Origin: Stutzerimonas stutzeri
GTDB taxonomy: Bacteria > Pseudomonadota > Gammaproteobacteria > Pseudomonadales > Pseudomonadaceae
Direction: 5' to 3'
DNA length: 64,000 nucleotides
Assembly: GCF_002890895.1 (NCBI RefSeq)
Contig: NZ_POUL01000003.1
Location: 248,001-312,000 of the forward strand
The position numbers and the translations under genes were made by a program. The notes beneath the pieces are model-generated. The model was not told the origin of the DNA, made no database searches, and was given only the letters and a program-made list of their open reading frames with translations. Numbering within the stretch: the first letter of the stretch is position 1; every line of letters starts with the position of its first letter. Of this stretch, positions 10,287-20,686 are shown piece by piece.

Positions 10287-10538
10287 ATGGTCGAACAATC
10301 CGAACTCAATCGCCTGTTCTGGCAGAGCCGTCGCGGCATGCTCGAGCTGGATGTGCTGCTGGTGCCTTTCGTCAAGGAGGTCTATCCGCAGCTCGACGAA
10401 GAGGATCAGCGCCGTTACCGCAAACTGCTGAGCTGTGAGGACCAGGATATGTTTGGCTGGTTCATGGAGCGCGCCGTGCCCGACGACGAAGATCTGCGCT
10501 ACATGGTTCGAATGATTCTTGACCGTGTCCAGCCATAG
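10287..10538 (+). CDS. sdhE: Succinate dehydrogenase assembly factor SdhE
   Basis: Small flavinylation factor (DUF339/Sdh5 family) that promotes covalent FAD attachment to SdhA and FrdA. 83 residues. The key family motif RRGMLELD is present at residues 13-20, followed by a five-helix bundle ending in [13 protein letters not shown]. Start ATG at 10287, with CAGGAG upstream. It overlaps the following ygfX gene. Confidence 0.93.
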   Translation: MVEQSELNRLFWQSRRGMLELDVLLVPFVKEVYPQLDEEDQRRYRKLLSCEDQDMFGWFMERAVPDDEDLRYMVRMILDRVQP

Positions 10539-10980
10539 TAGCCAGGCATTCGAATGTCGGTGGCATGCATCTGGCGCGCTGTTGGCGCTGTATCTGCTGA
10601 TGGTGATGCTGGCCGTAATCACACTGTTGTTATTGCCGGTGCCATCCTGGCTGAATGTGCTCGGGTTGTTGCTGTGCGCGCTGCACGCAGCCTGGGTTAT
10701 ACCGTCGCACCTCTTGCTCTGTCGTGGTTGTTCATGGCTTGGTCTGCGCCATGATCAGCACGGCTGGTCGCTAAGGAGTCGGGAGGGCGGTTGGCAGCCG
10801 GTGCAATTGTTACCTGACAGCATTGCGCTACCGCTGGTTGTAGTATTGCGATTCAAATTGCCGGGCGACTGGTTCTCTCAAGGGCTATGCATTCCGCGCG
10901 GGGCTATGGCGCCGGAGCAGCACCGACGCTTACGGCTCAGACTGAAGTTCAGTCGTCGTAGGTGGGCGGCACCAGAATAG
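10519..10980 (+). CDS. YgfX-like membrane protein (CptA family)
   Basis: About 153 residues with two closely spaced membrane helices (about residues 19-58) and a soluble basic C-terminus with the alternating hydrophobic pattern [18 protein letters not shown]. Topology and position directly after sdhE fit YgfX/CptA, proposed in E. coli to be a membrane toxin acting on cytoskeletal proteins or an SdhE partner. The start may be TTG 10519 or GTG 10525, both inside sdhE. The 3-prime end overlaps the convergent nadB gene by 32 bp. Confidence 0.72.
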   Translation: MTVSSHSSQAFECRWHASGALLALYLLMVMLAVITLLLLPVPSWLNVLGLLLCALHAAWVIPSHLLLCRGCSWLGLRHDQHGWSLRSREGGWQPVQLLPDSIALPLVVVLRFKLPGDWFSQGLCIPRGAMAPEQHRRLRLRLKFSRRRWAAPE

Positions 10981-12562
10981 TGTCTGTCGCTTCGGGTAGC
11001 TGTTCAGGGTAGTCCAGCGTGAAATGCAAGCCTCGACTTTCCTTGCGTTGCATGGCCGACCCGATCATCAACTCGGCAACCGTTGCTAGGTTCCGCAGCT
11101 CGATGAGGTCCCGACTGACTTTGTAATTACTGTAGAACTCATCGATTTCCCCAAGCAGCAAGCGAACCCGGTGTTGTGCGCGCATCAGTCGCTTGGTGGT
11201 GCGAACGATGCCAACGTAGTCCCACATGAACCGTCGCAGCTCGTCCCAGTTGTGCGCAATGATGACGTCTTCGTCTGAGTCCGTAACCTGAGTTGCATCC
11301 CACGTCGGCAGGACGTTGGGCGAGGCGACGCCCGGTAGTTCGCGCAGCATGTCCTGGGCAGCAGAGCGCGCGTAGACGAAACACTCGAGCAGCGAATTGC
11401 TGGCCATGCGATTGGCGCCGTGCAGGCCGGTGAAGCTGGTTTCGCCGATTGCATAGAGCCCAGGTATGTCGGTTCTGCCGGCTTGGTCAACCAGCACGCC
11501 GCCGCAGGTATAGTGAGCCGCAGGCACTACGGGAATTGGCTCGCAGGTAATGTCGATGCCGAACTCCAGACAACGCTCATATACGGTCGGAAAATGCGCT
11601 TTGATGAATTCCGAAGGCTTGTCGCTGATGTCCAAGAAGACGCAATCGATGCCGAGGCGCTTCATTTCATGATCGATCGCGCGGGCCACAATGTCACGTG
11701 GCGCTAATTCCGCGCGTGGATCGAAACGTGGCATGAAGCGTTCGCCGTTGGGCAATTTCAGTACGGCACCCTCGCCGCGTAATGCCTCGGTAATGAGGAA
11801 GCTTTTGGCTTTTGGATGGTAAAGGCAAGTCGGATGAAACTGATTGAACTCCAAGTTGCCTACTCTACATCCTGCGCGCCACGCCATCGCGATGCCGTCG
11901 CCGCATGCCCCGTCGGGGTTGCTGGTATATAGATATACCTTCGCGGCGCCACCCGTTGCCAGTACGGTGAACTTCGCGTGGAAGGTATCCACTTCGTCGG
12001 TGTTTCGGTTCAGTACGTACGCGCCAAGGCACCGCTTGCCGCTCAATCCCAACTTGCGTTCAGTGATCAGGTCAACGGCGACGCGCTGATGCAGCAGATC
12101 AATGTTTTCCCGATCATGAGCGCGGGCAAGCAAGGTGTTAAATATCGCTGCGCCGGTCGCATCGGCCGCATGAATGATGCGTCTGTGACTGTGTCCGCCC
12201 TCCCGGGTCAGGTGATATTCGAAGCCGTCTTCTTCGCGTTCGGCGTCGTCGCGGGTGAAGGGAACGCCTTGTTCGATCAGCCACTGGATGGCTTCGCGGC
12301 TGTGTTCGACGGTAAAGCGTACCGCTTCTTCCTTGCACAGTCCGCCGCCGGCAACGAGGGTGTCGGCGACATGCGATTCGATTGTGTCGGTGTTGTCCAG
12401 TACTGCGGCCACACCGCCCTGAGCCCAATACGTCGAGCCGTTCGCCAGCTCGCCCTTACTCAGCACTGCGACCCGAAGCGAGGGTGGAAGGTTGAGCGCC
12501 AGGGTCAGACCGGCTGCGCCGCTGCCTATGACTAGAACGTCGTATTGATAATGTCGGCTCAT
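10949..12562 (-). CDS. nadB: L-aspartate oxidase
   Basis: FAD enzyme oxidising L-aspartate to iminoaspartate for quinolinate and NAD synthesis. It has the Rossmann GSGAAGL motif at the N-terminus, the active-site segment [13 protein letters not shown], the [11 protein letters not shown] motif, HYTCGGV with an active-site His-Tyr, and [21 protein letters not shown] near the C-terminal FAD site. 537 residues from ATG 12562; a GTG at 12574 is possible. It is divergent from algU, as in P. aeruginosa. Confidence 0.96.
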   Translation of the reverse strand: MSRHYQYDVLVIGSGAAGLTLALNLPPSLRVAVLSKGELANGSTYWAQGGVAAVLDNTDTIESHVADTLVAGGGLCKEEAVRFTVEHSREAIQWLIEQGVPFTRDDAEREEDGFEYHLTREGGHSHRRIIHAADATGAAIFNTLLARAHDRENIDLLHQRVAVDLITERKLGLSGKRCLGAYVLNRNTDEVDTFHAKFTVLATGGAAKVYLYTSNPDGACGDGIAMAWRAGCRVGNLEFNQFHPTCLYHPKAKSFLITEALRGEGAVLKLPNGERFMPRFDPRAELAPRDIVARAIDHEMKRLGIDCVFLDISDKPSEFIKAHFPTVYERCLEFGIDITCEPIPVVPAAHYTCGGVLVDQAGRTDIPGLYAIGETSFTGLHGANRMASNSLLECFVYARSAAQDMLRELPGVASPNVLPTWDATQVTDSDEDVIIAHNWDELRRFMWDYVGIVRTTKRLMRAQHRVRLLLGEIDEFYSNYKVSRDLIELRNLATVAELMIGSAMQRKESRGLHFTLDYPEQLPEATDTILVPPTYDD

Positions 12563-12650
12563 TTCGAATCTCACGTTGAGGCGAGCGCTAGTATATAGGC
12601 GCGTCCCCCGGCAAAATAGCGGGCCTTGTTGGACTTGGCTGGATGCTTTG

Positions 12651-12677
12651 GAACTTTTCTTGCAGGCTCGTCTCTAT
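12651..12677 (+). promoter_or_regulatory. AlgU (sigma-22/sigma-E type) promoter, distal
   Basis: GAACTT at 12651-12656, 16-bp spacer, TCTAT at 12673-12677. This matches the ECF sigma-E/AlgU consensus (GAACTT, 16-17 bp, TCtgA-like) and lies about 240 bp before algU. It would let AlgU drive its own operon. Confidence 0.75.
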
Positions 12678-12830
12678 AGACAGTTGTGGATGCTGACCGG
12701 CTGGCCATCGTTCGGTGGGCGGCGGTTTTTTGCTGTGGATATTAGAGGGGTGTCGTCGAAACGGTTCGTTTTGGCGCGTCGCTCGTCAATGCCGTCAGGT
12801 GTGTTGCAGGAATGCTTGCTTGGAGGGGGA

Positions 12831-12857
12831 GAACTTTTGTGTAAAGCCCGGGTCTAT
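12831..12857 (+). promoter_or_regulatory. AlgU (sigma-22/sigma-E type) promoter, proximal
   Basis: A second GAACTT (12831-12836), 16-bp spacer and TCTAT (12853-12857), about 60 bp before the algU start. Hexamers and spacing are identical to the distal site. It corresponds in position to the autoregulated promoter nearest algU in P. aeruginosa (recalled, not checked). Confidence 0.8.
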
Positions 12858-12916
12858 TCTGGCAGGTCAGCTCGTAGGCGAGCGCAGCACCCCTTCCGGG
12901 TCATGGAGGAGTGTTT

Positions 12917-13498
12917 ATGCTAACCCAGGAGCAGGACCAGCAACTGGTCGAACGAGTGCAGCGGGGAGATAAACGGGCTTTCGATTTATTGGTATTGAAA
13001 TACCAACACAAGATTCTAGGGTTGATCGTGCGCTTTGTGCATGATTCTCACGAAGCCCAGGATGTTGCGCAGGAAGCCTTTATTAAAGCCTATCGCGCGC
13101 TTGCGAATTTCCGCGGGGACAGTGCTTTTTATACATGGCTGTACCGCATTGCCATCAATACGGCAAAGAATCATCTGGTTGCTCGAGGAAGGCGGCCGCC
13201 TGACAGCGATGTCAGTTCCGAGGATGCCGAGTTCTATGAAGGCGATCACGCCCTCAAAGATATCGAGTCGCCGGAACGAGCGCTTCTCAGGGATGAAATT
13301 GAAGACACAGTTCATAGAACTATCCAGCAACTTCCAGAAGATTTACGTACCGCTCTAACACTGCGTGAATTTGATGGTCTTAGTTATGAAGACATTGCAA
13401 ACGTCATGCAGTGTCCGGTGGGTACGGTCCGCTCACGGATATTCCGGGCGCGGGAAGCCATCGATAAAGCATTGCAACCCTTGTTGCATGAATCCTGA
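12917..13498 (+). CDS. algU: RNA polymerase sigma factor AlgU (RpoE, sigma-22)
   Basis: ECF sigma factor for the envelope stress and alginate regulon. 193 residues, the family length. Region 2 is FDLLVLKYQHKILGLIVRFV followed by AQDVAQEAFIKAYRAL. The region 2.4 tail FYTWLYRIAINTAKNHL and region 4 DLRTALTLREFDGLSYEDIA plus CPVGTVRSRIFRAREAI are all present. Start ATG 12917 with GGAGGAG; a GTG lies six bases upstream. It is held by the anti-sigma factor MucA encoded next and driven by the two self-type promoters upstream. Confidence 0.97.
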   Translation: MLTQEQDQQLVERVQRGDKRAFDLLVLKYQHKILGLIVRFVHDSHEAQDVAQEAFIKAYRALANFRGDSAFYTWLYRIAINTAKNHLVARGRRPPDSDVSSEDAEFYEGDHALKDIESPERALLRDEIEDTVHRTIQQLPEDLRTALTLREFDGLSYEDIANVMQCPVGTVRSRIFRAREAIDKALQPLLHES

Positions 13499-13529
13499 GA
13501 CAGCGGCGATAGCCAAGAGAGGAACCGCC

Positions 13530-14129
13530 ATGAGTCGTGAAGCCCTGCATGAATCGCTGTCCGCGGTGATGGATAACGAAGCGGACGAGTTGGAATTACG
13601 TCGAGTGCTCTCCGCAGAGGGCGACAATGAAATGCGGTCGACCTGGTCGCGCTACCAGATCGCGCGTGCCGCAATGCATAAGGAGCTGATCGAGCCTCGT
13701 CTGGATATTGCCTCGGCAGTGTCGGCGGCGTTGGCTGATGAGCCTGCAATCACCGCCGTTAAGCCACAGCGCTTCGCTTGGCGTAATGTTGGTCGTCTTG
13801 CTGTAGCGGCATCGGTTACAGTCGCTGTGTTGGCAGGTGTGCGCCTGTACAATCAGAGTGAAGTAGCCGGCCCTCAGATTGCTCAGCAACCTGCGCAACC
13901 GAGCATTGCAGTCCCGCAAGCTACTCAAGGTCCCGCTGTACTAGCTGGTTATAGCGAAGGTACGGTTACTTCCGGTGCCCAGGTGTCGGGTGCGGAGGCG
14001 CCGGCTGAAAGCTGGCATGAAAAGAGATTGCCGGCTTATGTGCGTCAGCATGCTCAGCAGGCCGCTTTCGGTAGCGGTTCGGAAAGTGCTCTGCCCTATG
14101 CTCGTGCTGCCAGCATGGAAGATCGTTAA
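13530..14129 (+). CDS. mucA: Anti-sigma factor MucA (RseA family)
   Basis: Single-pass inner-membrane protein that binds AlgU in the cytoplasm and is cut by AlgW/RseP-type proteases during envelope stress. 199 residues. The N-terminal AlgU-binding domain is REALHESLSAVMDNEADELE to about residue 80; one membrane helix follows (about 87-104, VGRLAVAASVTVAVLAGVRL); the rest is periplasmic. The frame is intact throughout, with no mucoidy-type frameshift. Start ATG 13530 with AAGAGAGGAA upstream. Confidence 0.95.
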   Translation: MSREALHESLSAVMDNEADELELRRVLSAEGDNEMRSTWSRYQIARAAMHKELIEPRLDIASAVSAALADEPAITAVKPQRFAWRNVGRLAVAASVTVAVLAGVRLYNQSEVAGPQIAQQPAQPSIAVPQATQGPAVLAGYSEGTVTSGAQVSGAEAPAESWHEKRLPAYVRQHAQQAAFGSGSESALPYARAASMEDR

Positions 14130-14137
14130 GGAACAAC

Positions 14138-15085
14138 ATGCGTGTAATGCCGCTGTTTGTGGTGCTCGGAGGCTGGCTATCTATGCCGGCCTTTGCTGCT
14201 GAGGCCGATGTGCTGATGCAGCGACTTGCTGACGCTGAGAAAAAGCAAAGCTATCAAGGCACTTTTGTCTATGAGCGCAACGGAAGTTTTTCCAGTCACT
14301 CTGTTTGGCAGCTGGTAAAAGAACGACAGCTGCATGAGCGACTTTTGCAGCTTGATGGTCCGGCGGCAGAGGTTGTGATGCTCAATGGGAAGATTCAGTG
14401 TGCATCTGAAGACATGGCTTCCCAAGTGAGAGAAGTGACGCCGTGGCGCCAGCAGCAACTGGAGCCGGAACTGCTATCCAAGTGGTACAACTTTCAAGTT
14501 ATTGGCGAATCCCGAGTTGCAGGGCGACCCACGGTCGCGCTAGCGGTTCGTCCCCGGGATCAGCATCGTTATGGCTTCGAGCTGCATCTCGATCGTGAAA
14601 CCTCCCTGCCGCTTAAATCGTTGTTGCTTGACGAAAGCGGACAGTTGCTCGAGCGCTTTCAGTTCACGCATTTTGCACCAGGCTCGGTGGCTGCCGCAGA
14701 GGTAAAAGGTGGAGCTGATTGCAAATCGGTCTCGGTTCCCGCAGGGCAAGCGGAGCCGGCATCAATTCAATGGCGCTCTGATTGGCTGCCTGATGGGTTT
14801 CAGCTAATCGACTCAAGCGTGCGTCCAAGCCCCGCTTCACAAGAGTCGGTGACTTGGCTGGCTTACGGTGATGGCATTGCTCGTGTATCGGTATTTATCG
14901 AGCCATTGGGCGGCGCTGTGGTCGAGGATGCGCGTAGTCAGATGGGGCCGACTGTGGCCGTATCGAAGCGTATATCCACGGCTGGCGGCGATGTGATGGT
15001 CACTGTCATTGGGGAAATTCCTCTAGGTACTGCGGAGCGAATCGCATTGTCCATGCGCTCTGGAGTTGATCAGACGCCGCAATGA
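14138..15085 (+). CDS. mucB: Sigma factor regulator MucB (RseB family)
   Basis: Periplasmic protein that shields MucA from proteolysis and senses lipids or LPS intermediates. 315 residues with a signal peptide ending PAFAAEA. The MucB/RseB opening is LMQRLADAEKKQSYQGTFVY, and the C-terminal domain is WLPDGFQLIDSS to the end. It begins eight bases after mucA and overlaps the next gene by four bases, so it belongs to the algU operon. Confidence 0.95.
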   Translation: MRVMPLFVVLGGWLSMPAFAAEADVLMQRLADAEKKQSYQGTFVYERNGSFSSHSVWQLVKERQLHERLLQLDGPAAEVVMLNGKIQCASEDMASQVREVTPWRQQQLEPELLSKWYNFQVIGESRVAGRPTVALAVRPRDQHRYGFELHLDRETSLPLKSLLLDESGQLLERFQFTHFAPGSVAAAEVKGGADCKSVSVPAGQAEPASIQWRSDWLPDGFQLIDSSVRPSPASQESVTWLAYGDGIARVSVFIEPLGGAVVEDARSQMGPTVAVSKRISTAGGDVMVTVIGEIPLGTAERIALSMRSGVDQTPQ

Positions 15086-15531
15086 TCGAGGAGTCAGGTC
15101 GTGTAGTCGCGTTGGCGCCCGGTGCTGTCTGGGTTGAGACTGAGCGCCATAGCACCTGTTCAGGCTGCTCTGCGAGGAGTGGCTGCGGCCAGGGGCTGGG
15201 TGAAAGACTTGGTATTCGCGAGCGCCGGGGTTTAATACTGGCGGTCTCTGACCTTCGGCTCAGTGTAGGGGACACCGTTGTGGTCGGTATCCGCGAAAGC
15301 GTGTTGCTACGTGGCGCAGTGCTTGTCTACCTTTTTCCGCTGATCATGCTCTTCATCGCTGCACTCGTCGCTTCTGAGCTTTCGGCTGCCGAGCCATACG
15401 TGATGCTCGCCGGGCTTAGTGGGTTTCTGGTGGCCTGGCTCCTCGTGCGCAAGCGCAGTCAGCAAACAGCAATGGATCCAGCGTTACAACCGGTCGTTCT
15501 GCGCGCCTCAATGGCCACTGCGGCGGTGTAA
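15082..15531 (+). CDS. mucC: MucC, SoxR-reducing system RseC family protein
   Basis: 149-residue inner-membrane protein of the RseC/MucC family. The N-terminus holds the conserved cysteines CSGCSARSGCGQG, then a small beta domain and two membrane helices (about residues 80-100 and 107-121). In E. coli, RseC links the sigma-E operon to Rsx-dependent SoxR reduction; the same window encodes rsxABC. The start overlaps the mucB stop. It is the last gene of the algU operon here. Confidence 0.93.
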   Translation: MIEESGRVVALAPGAVWVETERHSTCSGCSARSGCGQGLGERLGIRERRGLILAVSDLRLSVGDTVVVGIRESVLLRGAVLVYLFPLIMLFIAALVASELSAAEPYVMLAGLSGFLVAWLLVRKRSQQTAMDPALQPVVLRASMATAAV

Positions 15532-15883
15532 TCAGGCTTTGTGGCTGCAGGTATGTCAAGGCCAGCCTGGCCAGTCATCCACTTCTATCTCCTCGTTCTT
15601 TGCGTCAACCATCTTCCGCAAATCGCTCAGGTTTAATTCGCGTGTTGCTCAGCGGCAGTGAAATTTCCATCGTATATGGCGTAGAACCGCATGCCCGCAG
15701 TGATGATATGCGCTAGTTCGATCGCTTTTCGCGCCTATTGATGGCTACGGTGTGCAGTTGATGTCGAGGAGGCCTGGTGTTGCAAGTCGCTGGGAGCGGC
15801 GTGGCACTGATTAGACCTATCAGGTACACTTTGCGGCTATTTTCGGCGGGCAATCGGCTCGCGACGTATTAGAGTGTTGAGCT
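15532..15883. other. 352-bp gap where mucD would be expected
   Basis: No long reading frame. In P. aeruginosa the HtrA-like protease gene mucD lies between mucC and lepA; here nothing resembling it remains. On the minus strand a very short open stretch (15610 to about 15554) encodes an 18-residue peptide ending EVDDWPGWP, which could be the tail of a lost gene or chance. The lepA leader and promoter must lie in the right half. Confidence 0.6.
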
Positions 15884-17683
15884 GTGAGCGACCTGAGTCA
15901 TATCCGCAATTTTTCCATCATCGCGCACATCGATCATGGCAAGTCGACCCTGGCTGACCGTTTCATTCAGATGTGTGGCGGTTTGACCGAGCGTGAAATG
16001 AACGCTCAGGTGCTTGATTCGATGGATCTCGAGCGCGAACGAGGCATCACCATCAAGGCGCACAGCGTCACGCTGTACTACAAAGCGAAGGATGGCAAAA
16101 CTTATCAGTTGAACTTTATCGACACTCCAGGCCACGTGGACTTTACCTACGAGGTCAGCCGCTCGCTGGCCGCCTGTGAGGGTGCGTTGCTGGTGGTCGA
16201 TGCGGGGCAGGGCGTAGAAGCGCAATCGGTAGCCAACTGTTACACGGCTATTGAGCAGGGCTTGGAAGTCATGCCAGTGCTGAACAAGATGGATTTGCCT
16301 CAGGCCGACCCCGATAAGGTCAAGGACGAAATCGAACATATCATCGGCATCGATGCGACCGACGCAGTGGCTTGCAGCGCCAAGAGCGGCATGGGCGTAG
16401 ACGATGTGCTTGAGCGTCTGGTTGCGGTCATTCCTCCTCCAACCGGCGAAATCGATGCACCGCTGCAGGCTCTGATCATCGACTCCTGGTTCGACAACTA
16501 TCTCGGTGTTGTCTCGCTTGTCCGCGTTCGCCATGGCCGGATCAAGAAGGGTGACAAGGTCCTGGTCAAGTCCACCGGCAAGGTGCACCAGGTCGATAGC
16601 GTCGGAGTATTCAATCCGAAACATACCAGTACGGCCGACCTCAAAGCCGGCGAAGTAGGCTTTATCATTGCCGGCATCAAAGATATCCATGGTGCCCCCG
16701 TTGGTGACACCCTGACGCTGTCCAATACGCCTGATGTCGAGATGCTACCTGGTTTCAAACGGGTTAAGCCGCAGGTTTATGCGGGCCTGTTTCCCGTAAG
16801 CTCCGATGATTTTGAAGATTTTCGTGAAGCGCTGCAAAAGCTGACTCTCAACGATGCCGCGCTGCAGTACGAGCCCGAGAGCTCGGACGCGCTTGGGTTC
16901 GGCTTCCGTATCGGCTTCCTCGGTATGCTGCACATGGAAATCATCCAGGAGCGCCTCGAGCGTGAGTACGACCTGGATCTGATCACTACGGCACCGACCG
17001 TGGTCTATGAGCTGTTGTTGAAGAGCGGCGAGACTATCTATGTCGATAGCCCATCCAAGCTGCCCGATCTGTCTTCCATTGAAGACATGCGTGAACCTAT
17101 CGTCCGGGCCAACATTCTTGTACCTCAAGAACATCTCGGCAGCGTTATTACGCTTTGCGTTGAAAAGCGTGGCATCCAGCGCGATCTGCAGTTTCTCGGA
17201 ACGCAGGTCCAGGTTCGCTATGACCTGCCTATGAGCGAAGTGGTACTCGACTTCTTCGATCGCCTCAAATCAGTCAGTCGCGGGTACGCTTCGCTGGATT
17301 ACAGCTTTGAATGCTTCCAGTCAGCCAATCTCACCCGTCTGGATATCCTGATCAATGGTGACAAGGTCGACGCGCTAGCGCTGATCGTGCATCGGGACAA
17401 TGCGCATTACAAAGGCCGAATCCTCGTCGAGAAGATGAAGGAACTGATTCCCAGACAGATGTTCGACGTGGCCATCCAGGCTGCGCTGGGCGGTCAAATC
17501 GTCGCGCGAAGCACCGTCAAAGCCTTGCGCAAGAACGTTCTGGCGAAGTGCTACGGCGGCGACGTGAGCCGTAAACGTAAGCTTCTTGAGAAGCAGAAGG
17601 CCGGTAAAAAGCGGATGAAGCAGGTCGGCAACGTGGAAATTCCGCAAGAAGCCTTCCTCGCAGTGCTCAAGGTAGATAGCTGA
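15884..17683 (+). CDS. lepA: Elongation factor 4 (LepA)
   Basis: Ribosome-associated GTPase that can back-translocate ribosomes and aid initiation. 599 residues, family length. G1 is AHIDHGKST (residues 13-21), switch I is [10 protein letters not shown]3 is DTPGHVDF, and G4 is [10 protein letters not shown]. The C-terminal LepA-specific domain carries [20 protein letters not shown]. The start is a GTG. It lies immediately upstream of lepB, with one base between them. Confidence 0.97.
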   Translation: MSDLSHIRNFSIIAHIDHGKSTLADRFIQMCGGLTEREMNAQVLDSMDLERERGITIKAHSVTLYYKAKDGKTYQLNFIDTPGHVDFTYEVSRSLAACEGALLVVDAGQGVEAQSVANCYTAIEQGLEVMPVLNKMDLPQADPDKVKDEIEHIIGIDATDAVACSAKSGMGVDDVLERLVAVIPPPTGEIDAPLQALIIDSWFDNYLGVVSLVRVRHGRIKKGDKVLVKSTGKVHQVDSVGVFNPKHTSTADLKAGEVGFIIAGIKDIHGAPVGDTLTLSNTPDVEMLPGFKRVKPQVYAGLFPVSSDDFEDFREALQKLTLNDAALQYEPESSDALGFGFRIGFLGMLHMEIIQERLEREYDLDLITTAPTVVYELLLKSGETIYVDSPSKLPDLSSIEDMREPIVRANILVPQEHLGSVITLCVEKRGIQRDLQFLGTQVQVRYDLPMSEVVLDFFDRLKSVSRGYASLDYSFECFQSANLTRLDILINGDKVDALALIVHRDNAHYKGRILVEKMKELIPRQMFDVAIQAALGGQIVARSTVKALRKNVLAKCYGGDVSRKRKLLEKQKAGKKRMKQVGNVEIPQEAFLAVLKVDS

Positions 17684-17684
17684 T

Positions 17685-18539
17685 ATGTCGATCAACTTCC
17701 CGCTGTTGCTGGTCATTGCCGTTGCTGTGTGCGGTTTTCTGGCGCTGCTCGATTTGGTGGTGTTCGCACCTCGTCGTCGGGCTGCAATCGCTAACTACGA
17801 GGGCCAGACCGGGGAGCCTGATCAGTCAACGCTGGACGCTTTGAATAAAGAGCCGGTTCTGATCGAGTACGGCAAATCGTTTTTCCCAGTTCTGGCAATC
17901 GTGCTGGTATTGCGCTCGTTTCTGATCGAGCCGTTCCAGATTCCGTCGGGCTCAATGATTCCAACACTTGAGGTCGGCGATTTCATTCTGGTCAATAAGT
18001 TCGCCTATGGCATTCGGCTGCCGGTGGTCGACACCAAGATCATCGAGGTTAGTGATCCGCAGCGTGGCGATGTCATGGTGTTTCGTTATCCCAGCGATCC
18101 CAATATCAACTACATCAAGCGTGTCATAGGCCTGCCGGGCGATGTGGTTCGGTACAGCAGCGACAAGCGGCTGAGCATTAACGGCGAGCTGGTTCCTGAA
18201 ATGCTTATTGGCGAAGAGCCCGGGAGTCTGGGCAGCGCCAAGCTCTACCAGGAAAAACTTGGCGAAGTGGAGCACTTGATTCGCAAGGAAATGGCCCGCT
18301 ATCGGATCGAACCCAACCGCGAGTGGCGGGTTCCGGCTGGTCATTATTTCATGATGGGTGACAACCGCGACAACTCCAATGACAGTCGCTACTGGCATGA
18401 CGCGGCGATTCCGGAGGAATTTGCCGGTATGGTTCCGGACCGCAACATCGTCGGCAAGGCCTTCGCCGTATGGATGAGCTGGCCCGATCCGAAGTTCAGC
18501 AACCTGCCGCACTTTTCGCGCGTCGGATTGATTCACTAA
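17685..18539 (+). CDS. lepB: Signal peptidase I
   Basis: Inner-membrane serine protease removing signal peptides. 284 residues. Two membrane helices occur (about 5-27 and 65-81), then the catalytic Ser90 in PSGSMIPTL and Lys145 in YIKRVIGLPGD, and box E MGDNRDNSNDSRYW. It is coupled to lepA and followed by the DUF4845-rnc-era-recO-pdxJ run, the standard pseudomonad arrangement. Confidence 0.97.
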   Translation: MSINFPLLLVIAVAVCGFLALLDLVVFAPRRRAAIANYEGQTGEPDQSTLDALNKEPVLIEYGKSFFPVLAIVLVLRSFLIEPFQIPSGSMIPTLEVGDFILVNKFAYGIRLPVVDTKIIEVSDPQRGDVMVFRYPSDPNINYIKRVIGLPGDVVRYSSDKRLSINGELVPEMLIGEEPGSLGSAKLYQEKLGEVEHLIRKEMARYRIEPNREWRVPAGHYFMMGDNRDNSNDSRYWHDAAIPEEFAGMVPDRNIVGKAFAVWMSWPDPKFSNLPHFSRVGLIH

Positions 18540-18628
18540 GTCTGTGAATCAGCGCCCGGTTCCAGCGAGCCGGACCGTTATATTTGCACAGCCCCGATCC
18601 GCGGGTAACGTACGACATAGAGGTCGAC

Positions 18629-19006
18629 ATGAGTTTCGCTCGTTCGCAAAAAGGGCTGTCCATGCTGAGCTGGATCATGGTGCTGGCACTGGTGGCGTTT
18701 TTTGCCAGTACCGCATTCAAGATGCTGCCGCATTACTTCGACTATATGTCGATGGACAAGATCATCTCCGGGGTCGAAAGTGACAAGGCCGCAGACATCC
18801 GCACCGTACGAGACTTTTACAGCCATGTACGCAAGGGCATGGATGTCAACGGCATCCGCGATCTGAACCTCGAAGAGGCACTGAAGGTCGTGATTGAAAA
18901 TAACGAGTTCAAGGTGCACTTGGACTATGAAAAACGCGAGCCCCTGATCCGTAATCTCGATCTGGTGGCGAACTTCGATAAAGAATATCGCCTAAGGATG
19001 CCGTGA
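18629..19006 (+). CDS. DUF4845 membrane protein
   Basis: 125-residue protein with one N-terminal membrane helix (about 12-33) and a periplasmic domain with [16 protein letters not shown] and [15 protein letters not shown], the DUF4845 pattern. Function unknown; it is conserved between lepB and rnc in pseudomonads. Start ATG 18629 with AGAGGT; an upstream in-frame start at 18584 would place 15 unrelated residues before the helix. Its stop overlaps the rnc GTG. Confidence 0.9.
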   Translation: MSFARSQKGLSMLSWIMVLALVAFFASTAFKMLPHYFDYMSMDKIISGVESDKAADIRTVRDFYSHVRKGMDVNGIRDLNLEEALKVVIENNEFKVHLDYEKREPLIRNLDLVANFDKEYRLRMP

Positions 19007-19692
19007 GCACTTCGTTAGCCCGTCTCGAGCGTAGGCTCGGATACCAATTTAAGGACCAGGAGCTGATGCTCCTGGCACTGACCCATCGCAGCTATGCCGG
19101 ACGCAATAATGAGCGTCTTGAGTTTTTGGGCGATGCCATTCTCAACTTCATCGCTGGCGAGGCGCTATTCAACCATTTCCCTCAGGCTAAGGAAGGGCAG
19201 CTGTCGCGCCTTCGAGCACGCCTGGTTAAAGGTGAAACGCTTGCTGTACTTGCTCGGGGGTTTGAGCTCGGTGAATACCTGCGGCTCGGCTCCGGTGAGC
19301 TGAAGAGCGGTGGTTTCCGCCGCGAGTCGATTCTTGCCGATACCCTGGAAGCCCTGATTGGCGCCATCTATCTTGATGCCGGCATGGAGGCGGCGCGTGA
19401 CCGCGTGCTGGCTTGGCTTGCCAACGAGCTGGAAGGGCTTACGCTGGTTGATACGAACAAGGACCCAAAGACCCGTTTGCAGGAGTTTTTGCAATCGCGG
19501 GCGTGCGAATTGCCAAAGTATGAAGTCGTGGCGATTCAAGGGGACCCACATTGCCGGACCTTCTTCGTCGAGTGCCAAGTGTCACTGTTGCATGAGAAAA
19601 CACAAGGGCAGGGCGCCAGTCGGCGTATTGCCGAACAGGTTGCCGCTGCCTCGGCACTGATAGCGCTGGGCGTGGAGAACGGTAATGACTGA
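19003..19692 (+). CDS. rnc: Ribonuclease III
   Basis: Double-strand-specific endoribonuclease for rRNA and mRNA processing. 229 residues. The signature [11 protein letters not shown] holds Glu40 and Asp44 of the active site, with [13 protein letters not shown] completing it. The C-terminal dsRNA-binding domain runs from about 155 ([13 protein letters not shown]) to the end. GTG start overlapping the DUF4845 stop; its end overlaps era by eight bases. Confidence 0.97.
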   Translation: MSTSLARLERRLGYQFKDQELMLLALTHRSYAGRNNERLEFLGDAILNFIAGEALFNHFPQAKEGQLSRLRARLVKGETLAVLARGFELGEYLRLGSGELKSGGFRRESILADTLEALIGAIYLDAGMEAARDRVLAWLANELEGLTLVDTNKDPKTRLQEFLQSRACELPKYEVVAIQGDPHCRTFFVECQVSLLHEKTQGQGASRRIAEQVAAASALIALGVENGND

Positions 19693-20596
19693 AGAACGAG
19701 TTGAAGGTGAAGAAATCACCCGCTGCGGCTATGTAGCCATTGTCGGAAGGCCCAATGTGGGTAAGTCGACCCTGCTTAATCACGTCTTGGGCCAGAAGCT
19801 CGCGATCACCTCGCGTAAGCCGCAGACAACCCGTCACAACATGCTTGGAATCAAGACCGAGGGGGCCGTTCAGGCGGTCTACGTCGACACCCCCGGCCTG
19901 CACAAGAATGGCGAGACGGCGCTGAACCGCTATATGAACCGCACCGCCTCTTCAGCGTTGAAGGACGTCGACGTGGTCGTCTTCGTGGTTGATCGCACTC
20001 GCTGGACTGATGAGGATCAGCTCGTGCTTGAGCGTGTCCAGTATGTCGAAGGTCCGGTCATCGTTGCGGTGAACAAGACCGATCGCGTCGAAGACAAGGG
20101 CGAGCTGCTGCCGCATTTCGAATGGTTGGCTCAACAACTGCCAAGAGCAGAGATCGTGCCGATCTCCGCCCAGCACGGGCAGAATCTGGATGTATTTGAG
20201 AAGCTGGTAGCTTCGCACCTGCCCGAGGGCGAGCATTTTTTTCCCGAAGACCAGATCACCGACCGCAGCAGCCGTTTCCTGGCCGCAGAGCTGGTGCGTG
20301 AAAAGATCATGCGTCAACTCGGCGCCGAGGTGCCTTACCAGATCACCGTTGAGATTGAAGATTTCAAGCAGCAGGGCCATGTGCTGCATATCCATGCGTT
20401 GATTCTGGTAGAGCGCGACGGCCAGAAGAAAATCATCATTGGCGACAAGGGCGAGCGCATCAAGCGCATTGGCCAGGAGGCGCGCAAGGACATGGAGGTG
20501 CTGTTCGACTCCAAAGTCATGCTCAATCTCTGGGTGAAGGTGAAGAGCGGCTGGTCCGACGACGAGCGCGCACTGCACTCGCTCGGCTACAGCTGA
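19685..20596 (+). CDS. era: GTPase Era
   Basis: Essential GTPase that binds the 3-prime end of 16S rRNA during 30S assembly. 303 residues. G1 is [13 protein letters not shown]2 follows in [12 protein letters not shown]3 is VDTPGLHK, G4 is NKTD, and the C-terminal KH domain includes [20 protein letters not shown]. It overlaps rnc, indicating co-translation. Confidence 0.97.
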   Translation: MTEERVEGEEITRCGYVAIVGRPNVGKSTLLNHVLGQKLAITSRKPQTTRHNMLGIKTEGAVQAVYVDTPGLHKNGETALNRYMNRTASSALKDVDVVVFVVDRTRWTDEDQLVLERVQYVEGPVIVAVNKTDRVEDKGELLPHFEWLAQQLPRAEIVPISAQHGQNLDVFEKLVASHLPEGEHFFPEDQITDRSSRFLAAELVREKIMRQLGAEVPYQITVEIEDFKQQGHVLHIHALILVERDGQKKIIIGDKGERIKRIGQEARKDMEVLFDSKVMLNLWVKVKSGWSDDERALHSLGYS

Positions 20597-20686
20597 CGCA
20601 AGTTCTGCGACACCTGCCCGACTGCCTCAGCCTTTGGCGGTCGGGCAACCGGCATTTGTTCCGTCTCTGCGCGTGACCTACCTCCC

